Below, in pieces: positions 53,637 to 62,224 of a DNA stretch of 64,000 bases (its first letter is position 1; each line of letters opens with the position of its first letter). This stretch comes from Mariprofundus sp. KV. GTDB taxonomy: Bacteria > Pseudomonadota > Zetaproteobacteria > Mariprofundales > Mariprofundaceae. The notes beneath the pieces were generated by a model. The model made no database searches, was not told where the DNA came from, and saw nothing but the letters and a program-made list of their open reading frames with translations. Made by a program: the position numbers and the translations under genes. Location of the stretch: positions 124,001 through 188,000 of the forward strand of contig NZ_VWNB01000005.1 of NCBI RefSeq assembly GCF_013387475.1, given 5' to 3'.

Positions 53637-55399
53637 TATTGAATCCCCTCACTGTCACCGAAGCAGGCATTCCAGACATGACTGGGCAGAACCTTGCAGA
53701 ACTCCTCCCAGCGTTTTTTGTCGGAAGATTCACTGATGTTATTGATCAACTCATTGCGTAACTCTTCACGCTCGGTCTCATGGTAGAGCTGTGCTTTCAG
53801 GGCAGCCAGTCGCAATGAGTCGGGATATTGCCGCTCACCGGCCTGCAACATCTGCTCTGCTTTTTCATAATCACAATGACCCAGGCTCTCCTCAATCTTG
53901 TTGGCCAGCGTCTCATTCTCAAGCGTCAATTCCGGAGAAGCCTCAACTTCCGGAGAAGGCTTACTTTCTATACTCACCGCTGCAGGTGCAACCGGTTCCA
54001 GTGACAGTGTTTCCGGCACCTTGGCTTTCACTTCCGATGTCAGCTCAGAGACCTTCTCCTCTTTAACCTCAACCACCGCTTTTTTTGTCACCGCACTGCT
54101 TGCGGCAGGTGCAGTTGCTTCTTCCGCCGGTTTCTCCCAGGCGCCTTTGACCTGACGACGATTCAGCAGACTTATCACGGCAACACCAAAAGCCGTCAGA
54201 ACGACAAAGAAGCCGGCCATCCAGTAATTGAAACCCTCTGATGAAGATGATGCCTCTGCTTTGGCCTTGAGCATGATGACATCGGCTTTGAGAGTCTTCA
54301 TCTCCTTCTCAATTCCACTTACGGATTTGCCAAGAGAGGCAACCGTGTTACCCAGATCGGTCATCTGCAATTTGCCCGACATCATCTCTTCATGAATCGC
54401 ATCAAGCTTCTGTATGGCAGCCGTATCCACGCCTTGTGCGGATGCAGATGAAACCGGCGTCCCTGATGCCTTGTTAAGGGTGATATTGCCACTGTACTGC
54501 AGCTCTTCTGAAGTGGATGCTGATGGAGCAGGTTTGACCTCGGCCATTGTGGTTGACGTACCTGTCGATGGTGAACTGGCCAGCAGACGACTGAATTTCT
54601 GCATGGCAGCGGCACTACCATAACTGGTCACTACCTCACCACGGGGCACCTGCAACCACGCACCCTTCTTGAGATGATTGATATCGCCATTGGCAAAGCT
54701 CTCAGGATTACCTTCGTAGAGTGCCAGCATCACCTGCTTGTTACTGAATCGTTTATCCTTGCGCAGGCGGTAGGCAACCTCACTCAGGCTATCACCCGCT
54801 TTGACCGGCCCATAACGCCAGATGCGTGCCCAATCGCCACTATTGTCCCCGTCACTACCGTTATCAATGCTCACCAATGGCGTGTCACTGGCATTGTTGA
54901 TCGCAAGAACCTCTGGTTTTCTGTCATACAGAGCAGGCATCTCATTGGGATCAAGGAAAACCTGATAATGCCTGAAATAGGTGCCGCGCCCCTCTTTGCT
55001 GGTCTTTAATACCAGTGACAGCAACGGCGCATTCACCGCCAGAGGAGAGACCAGTTTCACATAGGGGGTGCCTGACATGCGATTATGGATCTCCACCCGA
55101 ACCAGCTTCAGAAATCCATTCCATGGCAGACCCATCTGCCGATATTCTGCAGGTGATGCGAGCGTAACACTCACCTTCTTCATGGTTTCAGAATCGGAAA
55201 GAAGCAGTGGTACAGTAGCATCCAGCTTTTCATTGAGATGGCTGTTCAGGGTCAGCGTACCCAGACCCAGCGCATAAGATGGTGTGGATGCAAACAGCAA
55301 CAGCATCACAATAAGCGCAGGCGCAAACAGAAGCCTGAACTTCTCCTCTACCTGATAGTTAAACAGTCTGATTCTCATCGGCACATCAAACAGTGGCAT
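53636..55399 (-). CDS. FimV/HubP-like peptidoglycan-binding membrane protein
   Basis: A 587-residue protein (start ATG 55399; MRIRLFNYQ at 55378 is an alternative) with an N-terminal signal segment ending STPSYALG. The N-terminal domain begins LGTLTLNSHLNEKLDATVPLL as in FimV. A LysM-like region (about 200-260, VKAGDSLSEVAYRLRKD) should bind peptidoglycan. A low-complexity linker, a coiled coil (about 340-385), one membrane helix (about 398-417), and an acidic Glu/Ala/Pro-rich cytoplasmic region with a C-terminal helical TPR-like end follow. FimV helps localise type IV pilus and polar machinery. The gene is co-transcribed with the pilus-type ATPase, an unusual direct pairing. Confidence 0.82.
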   Translation of the reverse strand: MPLFDVPMRIRLFNYQVEEKFRLLFAPALIVMLLLFASTPSYALGLGTLTLNSHLNEKLDATVPLLLSDSETMKKVSVTLASPAEYRQMGLPWNGFLKLVRVEIHNRMSGTPYVKLVSPLAVNAPLLSLVLKTSKEGRGTYFRHYQVFLDPNEMPALYDRKPEVLAINNASDTPLVSIDNGSDGDNSGDWARIWRYGPVKAGDSLSEVAYRLRKDKRFSNKQVMLALYEGNPESFANGDINHLKKGAWLQVPRGEVVTSYGSAAAMQKFSRLLASSPSTGTSTTMAEVKPAPSASTSEELQYSGNITLNKASGTPVSSASAQGVDTAAIQKLDAIHEEMMSGKLQMTDLGNTVASLGKSVSGIEKEMKTLKADVIMLKAKAEASSSSEGFNYWMAGFFVVLTAFGVAVISLLNRRQVKGAWEKPAEEATAPAASSAVTKKAVVEVKEEKVSELTSEVKAKVPETLSLEPVAPAAVSIESKPSPEVEASPELTLENETLANKIEESLGHCDYEKAEQMLQAGERQYPDSLRLAALKAQLYHETEREELRNELINNISESSDKKRWEEFCKVLPSHVWNACFGDSEGIQ

Positions 55400-55627
55400 A
55401 TGAATATAGACCAAGCCCTGTTCATCATCACTGTTTCAAGCTCATTTTCATCTTAAACCCCATCCCCTGTAAATCTGCTTTCCCGACAGAAAAACCCACT
55501 ATACACATCAAATTGCGACTATAAAACAGCTACGCAAAAACAGTGCCACCTTAGGCTTGCGTTTAACCTTAATGGCTATGAAAAACAGAGGCAAATCAAA
55601 GTTGTGTTTTTCCTGAACAGAGACCGT

Positions 55628-56311
55628 TTAAGCCCAGTAGTGGGTATCCCGTTTGATATCATCGATAGCGATATGCTGCCTGTAGCGCACAATGGCAGCT
55701 GAGGCCTGGGCCTCTTCAAGTTGCGATAAAACTTCGGCGGCTCTACTGCCTGATGCTGCCTGCGGCACGCTGTTTGCATGTGCATGCAGTTTGTTGCCTC
55801 GTCGTGTGACATCCAGCTCTCTCTGCGCAGCGACAAGCGCAGCATCTGCCCTGCGAGGTGTATGATCTGCATGCGTTGGTGCAAATGCCGGAGTGCGGGC
55901 AGCAGATTTTGTCGATGTTCTGGCAGGCATGGCTACACTCATGACATGTTCAGGAATGTCCTTGCCTGTTGAGTGGGAGACAAACACATTGGCCACAGCC
56001 GATGCCAGACCAGAAACCCAGCTGCCAAGCAGGGCACCATACACGGCACCACCGATCATGCGCGGGCCATCCCCCATCTCATCACCGGTCAGTTTACGAT
56101 AGAGCCCCGAGATCACCGGCAGATGCTGCAGAGGATTGATCATGTCGATGAAATCACTAAAGCTGAACTTGCCGGACTGCCAGTAGCCGGAAGTCTCCTC
56201 AGCCGGCTTGGTCGGCGTCAATTGCTCCACAATCTGAGGCTGCAAGGCTGCCGGCCTGGCTTTTGCAGAAGCAGCAGGCGGCAGAAGGGTATGGTGTGAC
56301 ACAACTTGCAT
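55628..56311 (-). CDS. Protein of unknown function with a conserved central motif
   Basis: A 227-residue protein starting at ATG 56311. The N-terminal 50 residues and C-terminal 100 residues are Ala-rich and low in complexity; between them lies a well-formed segment FIDMINPLQHLPVISGLYRK followed by LTGDEMGDGPRMIGG, which recurs in hypothetical proteins of other proteobacteria. The GGAVYGALLGSWVSGLASAVANV region has amphipathic or glycine-zipper character and might sit at a membrane. No function known. Confidence 0.68.
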   Translation of the reverse strand: MQVVSHHTLLPPAASAKARPAALQPQIVEQLTPTKPAEETSGYWQSGKFSFSDFIDMINPLQHLPVISGLYRKLTGDEMGDGPRMIGGAVYGALLGSWVSGLASAVANVFVSHSTGKDIPEHVMSVAMPARTSTKSAARTPAFAPTHADHTPRRADAALVAAQRELDVTRRGNKLHAHANSVPQAASGSRAAEVLSQLEEAQASAAIVRYRQHIAIDDIKRDTHYWA

Positions 56312-56451
56312 ACCCAAACAGAAGCAAGCCGAAAGCCAGGGTTATTACCCCTTTAATTTCAACCACTTGAGACATACAGGCTTATTCACAAAGGAAATAT
56401 TTTCCCCTCCATCGGCAACTAACAGCCACCTTTGCAGGGAAAATGTTTCAC

Positions 56452-57951
56452 TTAAGCACTCTTTCTGGAGAGGTAATCCATAACCAGTCGCACACCTGCA
56501 CCGGTTCCGCCTTTGGCACAGATGTCGCTGCCTTTCATATTCCATGCTGTACCGGCGATATCGAGATGTGCCCAGGGAATATCATCCACGAACCGGGAGA
56601 GGAAACATGCAGCTGTAATCGTCCCGGCCTCTCTGCCTCCAATATTCCTGATATCCGCGATATCGGACTTAATCTGCTCCTGATACTCCTCAAACATCGG
56701 CAGCTCCCACACCCGGTCATGGGTATAATCACCGGATCGTTTGAGCGATTTCTTCAGCTGCTCACCGGTTCCCAAGAGCCCTGAGGCCTGGCCACCGAGT
56801 GCGATAACGCAGGCACCTGTCAGTGTGGCAAAGTCGATAATTTCAGCCGGTTTTTTCTCCGCCGCATAGGCAAGGGCATCAGAGAGAATAATGCGCCCTT
56901 CGGCATCGGTATTGAGCACTTCGATAGTGATGCCTTTGTAGCTGGTGATGATGTCACCCGGCTTATAGGCCGCAGAGCCGAGCAGATTCTCGGTTGCCGG
57001 AATCACACCAAGCAGATTGACAGGCAGGTTCATTTCGACAACCGATTTGAAGATGCCCAGCACAGCCGCTGCACCGCACATATCAAATTTCATCTCATCC
57101 ATCTGTGCACCGGGCTTGATTGAGATGCCGCCGGCATCAAAGGTTAATCCCTTGCCAACCAGAGCAATCGGTGCCTCCGACCCTTTACCACCGTTGTATT
57201 CCAGCACAATAAAACGCGGCTCTTTGGCAGAGCCCTGATTAACAGCCAGCAGCGCCGTGAACCCCGCCTTCTGGATCGCCTTTTTATCCATTACGGTCAC
57301 TTTCAACTTATCATGACGCAGTGAGGAAGCCTGATCACCAAGGAACTCCGGCGTACAAACATTACCCGGTTCATTGGCCAGATCGCGGGCAAAGTTGGTT
57401 CCGCAAGCTACCGCCCGTGCCCGCGCCACTGCGGCAACTGCATCATCCAGATCCCGGCGCGACGCCACCATAACAGTCAGCGATCGCAATGCCCGCCTGT
57501 TCTCCTCCTTTTTACTCTTGTACTTCTCAAAGCTATAGAGGCCAAGCCAGATACCCTCAGCGATAGCCTGTACCCGCTCAGCAACCGATGCGCCGCGCAC
57601 CTCCAACTCTGGCAGATAGAGCGAGACATCACGCGCCCCACTCTTTTCAAGCTCGCGGGCTATCCGGGCTGCCAGAGAACGCAGTTTCTGCAGTGTCAGC
57701 TTCTTCTCCTCGCCACAGCCTAACAGTACAATGCGCTGACTATAGGCACCCTCAACATCATAAAGCGTACCTGTTTCAGCGAATTTCCCGCTTAGATCAA
57801 ACTTACGCAGAAACGATGGCAAACTTTTGCCTGTAGCTTCCTGTAGTGCCTTTCCCGACTCCGTCAATTTACGCCCATCAAGTAGCGGGATAATCACTGC
57901 ATCATCACGCTGCTTATGTGCGTGGCCTGCTTTTACTGAAATCTCAATCAT
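56452..57951 (-). CDS. pepA: Leucyl aminopeptidase (PepA family)
   Basis: Cytoplasmic M17 metallopeptidase of 499 residues that removes N-terminal residues, and in some bacteria also acts as a DNA-binding protein. The signature NTDAEGRIILSDAL is intact; zinc ligands are in GLTFDAGGISIKPG and DMCGAAAVLG. The N-terminal macro-like domain occupies about 1-160. It lies 44 bases downstream of the trkH stop. A hairpin of 12 paired bases (56395-56448) with a 30-base loop follows the stop but lacks a U-tract. Confidence 0.97.
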   Translation of the reverse strand: MIEISVKAGHAHKQRDDAVIIPLLDGRKLTESGKALQEATGKSLPSFLRKFDLSGKFAETGTLYDVEGAYSQRIVLLGCGEEKKLTLQKLRSLAARIARELEKSGARDVSLYLPELEVRGASVAERVQAIAEGIWLGLYSFEKYKSKKEENRRALRSLTVMVASRRDLDDAVAAVARARAVACGTNFARDLANEPGNVCTPEFLGDQASSLRHDKLKVTVMDKKAIQKAGFTALLAVNQGSAKEPRFIVLEYNGGKGSEAPIALVGKGLTFDAGGISIKPGAQMDEMKFDMCGAAAVLGIFKSVVEMNLPVNLLGVIPATENLLGSAAYKPGDIITSYKGITIEVLNTDAEGRIILSDALAYAAEKKPAEIIDFATLTGACVIALGGQASGLLGTGEQLKKSLKRSGDYTHDRVWELPMFEEYQEQIKSDIADIRNIGGREAGTITAACFLSRFVDDIPWAHLDIAGTAWNMKGSDICAKGGTGAGVRLVMDYLSRKSA

Positions 57952-57995
57952 AACAACCTCTGTTCAATTAAAGATGGGAAATATGCCGGCGACGC

Positions 57996-59435
57996 TTAAT
58001 CGCGCCAGAACTCGGGCACCAGCATCACGAAAAATGTATAAATCTCAAGACGACCGAGAATCATGCCAAAGATAAGAACGCTTTTGGCCATCTCGGGAAG
58101 ATCGGCATAGGTGTTGGCAGGCCCCACCTGACCAAAACCGGGACCGGTATTGGTGATGCACGCTGCTGCTGCGGTAAAAGAGGTCACCATATCCACGCCG
58201 GTAAAGGCCAGCAGTGTAGCAATAATGATATAGCAGACAAAAAACAGGACTGCGAACCCCCACAACGCCTCAGTCACTTTAGAGGAGATGCGGTGACTAC
58301 CCATCTTGACATGAATCACGCCGTGCGGGTGCACCAGACGGCGAATCTCACGCATGCCCTGGCGAAACAGCAGCAGGATACGTACCACCTTCATACCGCC
58401 ACCGGTTGAACCGGCGCAGGCGCCGACAAACATCGTCATCAGCAGCAGCATCGTCGCCCCCGGAGGCCAGAGACTATAGTCACTGACAGCAAAGCCGGTC
58501 GTTGTGGCGATGGAGACCACATTGAAGATCACATGTATCACCTCATCCTGACCGGTCCAGCCGATCATGCCACCGATAAGGATCAGCATCACCGAGATCC
58601 AGAGGATATAGGTTTTGAACTCCTCATCCTGCAGATAGGTGCGCAGTGAGAAGCCGTGCAACGCAGCGGCAAAGTGCAGGGTAAAGTTGATACCGGCAAA
58701 GATCATAAAGAAGACCGCAACCAGTTGCAGCGGTATGCCGTGATAGAAGCCGAAGCTGGCATCATGGGTGGAGAAACCACCAATGGCCACCGTACACATG
58801 GCATGATTGATCGCATCAAAAGGTGTCATACCAGCCAGCCAGTAAGAGAGCGCACAGACCATGGTCAGGCCAAGATAGAGATACCAGAGCAATTTGGCTG
58901 TTTCTGTTACCCGCGCAGTCAGCTTATCCTTAACGGGGCCCGGTGTTTCCGCCTTAAACAGCTGCATGCCACCGACACCGAGCAGCGGCATTACAGCCAC
59001 GGCCAGAACGATGATACCCATACCTCCCAGCCACTCCTGCATGGAACGCCAGAAGAGAATGGAGCGAGGCATATCGTCCAGACCGGAAAGTATGGTTGCT
59101 CCGGTCGTTGTCAGGCCGGATGTTGACTCAAACAGGGCATCGACCACAGTCGATACCGTACCAGTTGTCCAGAATGGAACGGCTCCCAGCAGCGATAGAA
59201 TTAACCATGCCAGGGCAACAATCATAAAGCCGTCGCGATGGCTTAACTGACTCGGCGCTCTACCGCCGTAACGGACCATGGAGGCACCGAACAGGATGAC
59301 AATGGCACCGGCCTCAAGAAACTCAACGACGTGTCCGGCACCATAGTAGAGCGCCACAAGCGCCGGAATCATCATGCTGGCTCCGTAGAGCGCCACAAGA
59401 ATACCGATAGTCCAGATTACACCTTTAGGATGCAC
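57996..59435 (-). CDS. trkH: Trk potassium uptake system, membrane subunit TrkH
   Basis: A 479-residue potassium channel-like transporter with four M1-P-M2 repeats. The selectivity-filter-like stretches TTGATIL, GGFST and STGGGMK lie in the P-loops, and the MPEFWRD end is typical. TrkH works as a dimer with the cytoplasmic gating ring TrkA encoded just upstream. About 10 bases separate trkA and trkH. The ntrYX genes precede them. Confidence 0.95.
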   Translation of the reverse strand: MHPKGVIWTIGILVALYGASMMIPALVALYYGAGHVVEFLEAGAIVILFGASMVRYGGRAPSQLSHRDGFMIVALAWLILSLLGAVPFWTTGTVSTVVDALFESTSGLTTTGATILSGLDDMPRSILFWRSMQEWLGGMGIIVLAVAVMPLLGVGGMQLFKAETPGPVKDKLTARVTETAKLLWYLYLGLTMVCALSYWLAGMTPFDAINHAMCTVAIGGFSTHDASFGFYHGIPLQLVAVFFMIFAGINFTLHFAAALHGFSLRTYLQDEEFKTYILWISVMLILIGGMIGWTGQDEVIHVIFNVVSIATTTGFAVSDYSLWPPGATMLLLMTMFVGACAGSTGGGMKVVRILLLFRQGMREIRRLVHPHGVIHVKMGSHRISSKVTEALWGFAVLFFVCYIIIATLLAFTGVDMVTSFTAAAACITNTGPGFGQVGPANTYADLPEMAKSVLIFGMILGRLEIYTFFVMLVPEFWRD

Positions 59436-59444
59436 GCATCACCT

Positions 59445-60818
59445 CTAAAAGAATTCGAGATGCACTTCGAACAGCTTCTCAACTTCAGGCACCGAAGCGC
59501 TCGTAGTCACAATCAATACATGATCGTGTGTCTCCACCTTCACTCGGCCATTGGGCACAATAATTTTACCATCGCGCAGAATTGCCCCGATCACCGTATC
59601 TTCCGGCATGGAGAGCTCTTTCAGAGGCTTGTTGAGAATTGCACTGGTCTCAAGCGCCTCAGCTTCCAGCACCTCCAGGTTGCCATCAGCCAGTGAAGCC
59701 ATACCGTGAATACGCCCTTTGCGCACAAAACTGAGAATCGAAGCAACAGTAGAGAGGCGAGGAGAGACGGTAACATCCAACCCGATCTGACGAACCAGTT
59801 GTGTATAGATGGAACGGTTCACCAGTGTAACCACATGCGGCACACCGTATCGTTTGGAGATCAGGCTGCTGAGAATATTGGTCTCATCATCATTGGTCAG
59901 GGCAAGGAAATCATCCATCTTATCGATGTTCTCCTCCTCCAGCAGTTTCTGATCCAGTGCATCACCATGGATCACCACCACATTGCTGAACTGATCCGAA
60001 AGCCACTCCGCCCTTGGTCCGTTGGACTCAATCAGCTTGACCAGCGCACCGGCCTTCTCCAGCTCGGAGGCCACCTTGAAACCGATATGACCACCGCCAA
60101 CCATCATCACATTACGTCCCTGCGGTGAGTGGCAGGCCATATCGAGCCTGATCATCAATTTATCAAGCTGCCTGCGTGAAACTGCAACATAAATACTGTC
60201 GCCGGAGAGCAGCACAGTATTACCTTTGGGAACAGTCCAGCGATTATTGTGTTCATGCGCCACGACATAGACATCAAGATCACCCATCACCTCCGGCAGC
60301 TCCATCAATGAGAGTCCGGCCAGCAGGCTCTTGGGGCGAACTACAAATTCAACCAGTTGAATCTCACCACCGAAAAACTCACGGGCATCCAGTGCGCTGG
60401 ATACATTCAAGCGACCCATCACCACCTTAGCGGCCTCACCTTCCGGCGAGATGATCACATCAATGGGCAGATCATCCCTGCCGATCAACTGATCCCGATG
60501 CAGGGCATAATCTGCCTCACGCACACGTGCCAGCTTGGTTGGCACCTTAAACAGCGAGTGTGCCACCTGACAGGCGAGCATATTCACCTCATCATTGGTG
60601 GTCACCGCAATCAACAGGTCAGCATTGGCTGCACCTGCTGCCTCCAGAATGCGCGGGTGCGAGGCCATACCACAGATAGTTTTCACATCCATGGAGTCGG
60701 AGATCACCTGCAAACGCACCTCATCCTGATCAACGACAGATACATTATTACCCTCTGTCGCCAGACGGCTGGCAATGTGAAAGCCAACTTCACCTGCCCC
60801 GAGAATTACTACATTCAT
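59445..60818 (-). CDS. trkA: Trk potassium uptake system, NAD-binding subunit TrkA
   Basis: A 457-residue cytoplasmic regulator with two RCK units. Each has a Rossmann NAD(H) motif: GAGEVGFHIASRLATEGNNV at residue 7 and GGGHIGFKVASELEKAGALV near residue 240, each followed by a C-terminal TrkA_C domain (about 140-220 and 370-455). TrkA binds nucleotides and opens TrkH. The start overlaps the ntrX stop by four bases, so it is translated with it. Confidence 0.96.
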   Translation of the reverse strand: MNVVILGAGEVGFHIASRLATEGNNVSVVDQDEVRLQVISDSMDVKTICGMASHPRILEAAGAANADLLIAVTTNDEVNMLACQVAHSLFKVPTKLARVREADYALHRDQLIGRDDLPIDVIISPEGEAAKVVMGRLNVSSALDAREFFGGEIQLVEFVVRPKSLLAGLSLMELPEVMGDLDVYVVAHEHNNRWTVPKGNTVLLSGDSIYVAVSRRQLDKLMIRLDMACHSPQGRNVMMVGGGHIGFKVASELEKAGALVKLIESNGPRAEWLSDQFSNVVVIHGDALDQKLLEEENIDKMDDFLALTNDDETNILSSLISKRYGVPHVVTLVNRSIYTQLVRQIGLDVTVSPRLSTVASILSFVRKGRIHGMASLADGNLEVLEAEALETSAILNKPLKELSMPEDTVIGAILRDGKIIVPNGRVKVETHDHVLIVTTSASVPEVEKLFEVHLEFF

Positions 60819-62224
60819 AAAGATTCCCTCTCAGGCGGCACTAGTCCGAACGCCTTGATCTTACGGTGCAACTGGCTTCGTTCCATGCCGATATCGGCGG
60901 CAGTACGGCTGATATTCCACTCATGTTTCTCCAGGCTTTGTAAAAGGTAGCTGCGCTCAAAAGCCTCGCGCGCCTCATGAAAGCTATCGGCTTCGACACC
61001 GGGCATGGCAATGGATGCTTTTGCAGTAGTACTGCTGTGAGAGACCTGGGTAGTGGACTGATCCGGCGGCAGCATGCTTGCACGTGTCATCTCTTCGCCG
61101 GGCATGAGAATATGACAACGCTCAATATAGTTGCGCAGTTCGCGGACATTACCCGGCCAATGGTATGCCATTAATGCTCCTAACACCTCTGAACTGAAAC
61201 GCACCGGTTCTCCTCCCAGTTCGTTAGCCTGCTCAGCTGCCAGCGTTTCGACAAGAAGCGGCATATCTTCAATACGCTCCCTGAGTGATGGCATACGAAT
61301 GGAGACGACATTCAGCCGATAGTAAAAATCTTCCCGTAACGCTCCATCCCGAAGGCTCTGATCGAGATCACGGGAGCTGGCAGTAATCAGACGAACATTG
61401 GCAGGCAGTGCTGTGGGATTGCCCAGCCGTTGCACCACCCGCTCCTGCATGACACGCAGAATCTTGGCCTGCGCACTAAGACTGAGTTCGGTCACCTCAT
61501 CAAAAAAGAGCGTTCCCCCGTTGGCAGCTTCAAAACGGCCGCGCTGCGAATGCAAGGCGCCGGTGAAGGCGCCCTTCTCATGACCAAACAGTTCCGAATC
61601 CATTCGGTTGGCAATAACACTGGCTGTATTCACCTCAACAAAGGGGCCATCCTTTCGTTTGGAAGCCTCGTGCAACAGTGTGGCAGCAACAGCTTTACCA
61701 GTACCATGTTCGCCAACAATCAGCACAGGAGAATCCGAGATGGCCACCCTTTTGATCAGGGCCTTTACTTCGGTGATGACAGCACTTTGACCTATCAACT
61801 CTCTGCGGCTGTGGTGATCTTTCTCCTGCCGCTTTAGGTCACTGTTCTCCTGCTCCAGCCTGCGCTTTTGTACCGCATTACGGCAGAGAATCATCAGGCG
61901 ATCAAAGGAGAGTGGTTTCTCGACAAAATCAAACGCGCCCTGACGGGTTGCGCGCACAGCGGTATCAATTGTGGCATGTCCGCTCATCATAATAACCGGC
62001 AGATTGGCATCAACCTGATGAATACGACTCAAGGTTTCCAGGCCATCAATACCGGGCATCCAGATATCGAGTAGCACACAGTCCACACTCTGTTTGCGCA
62101 GCCTCGCCATCGCCTCTTCGCCAGATGCCGCAGAGACCACCAGATAGCCTTCATCTTCAAAGAGCCCCTGCAGTGAATCTCGAATCGGCTCTTCATCATC
62201 CACAATCATGATTCGTGCAGTCAT
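60815..62224 (-). CDS. ntrX: Sigma54-dependent response regulator NtrX-like
   Basis: A 469-residue NtrC-class activator. Receiver: Asp53 in CVLLDIWMPGIDGLE. AAA+ core: GEHGTGKA (171-178; the usual final Glu is Ala), GAFTGA (218-223, the sigma54 contact loop) and Walker B GGTLFFDEV. C-terminal Fis-type helix-turn-helix: NISRTAADIGMERSQLHRKI. NtrX with NtrY is known in alphaproteobacteria for nitrogen, redox and envelope control. Here it overlaps both ntrY and trkA by four bases. Confidence 0.92.
   Translation of the reverse strand: MTARIMIVDDEEPIRDSLQGLFEDEGYLVVSAASGEEAMARLRKQSVDCVLLDIWMPGIDGLETLSRIHQVDANLPVIMMSGHATIDTAVRATRQGAFDFVEKPLSFDRLMILCRNAVQKRRLEQENSDLKRQEKDHHSRRELIGQSAVITEVKALIKRVAISDSPVLIVGEHGTGKAVAATLLHEASKRKDGPFVEVNTASVIANRMDSELFGHEKGAFTGALHSQRGRFEAANGGTLFFDEVTELSLSAQAKILRVMQERVVQRLGNPTALPANVRLITASSRDLDQSLRDGALREDFYYRLNVVSIRMPSLRERIEDMPLLVETLAAEQANELGGEPVRFSSEVLGALMAYHWPGNVRELRNYIERCHILMPGEEMTRASMLPPDQSTTQVSHSSTTAKASIAMPGVEADSFHEAREAFERSYLLQSLEKHEWNISRTAADIGMERSQLHRKIKAFGLVPPERESL

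Noticed and set aside
56395-56448. Terminator of pepA
   Set aside because: AAATATTTTCCC pairs with GGGAAAATGTTT but the loop is 30 bases and no U-tract follows on the minus strand.
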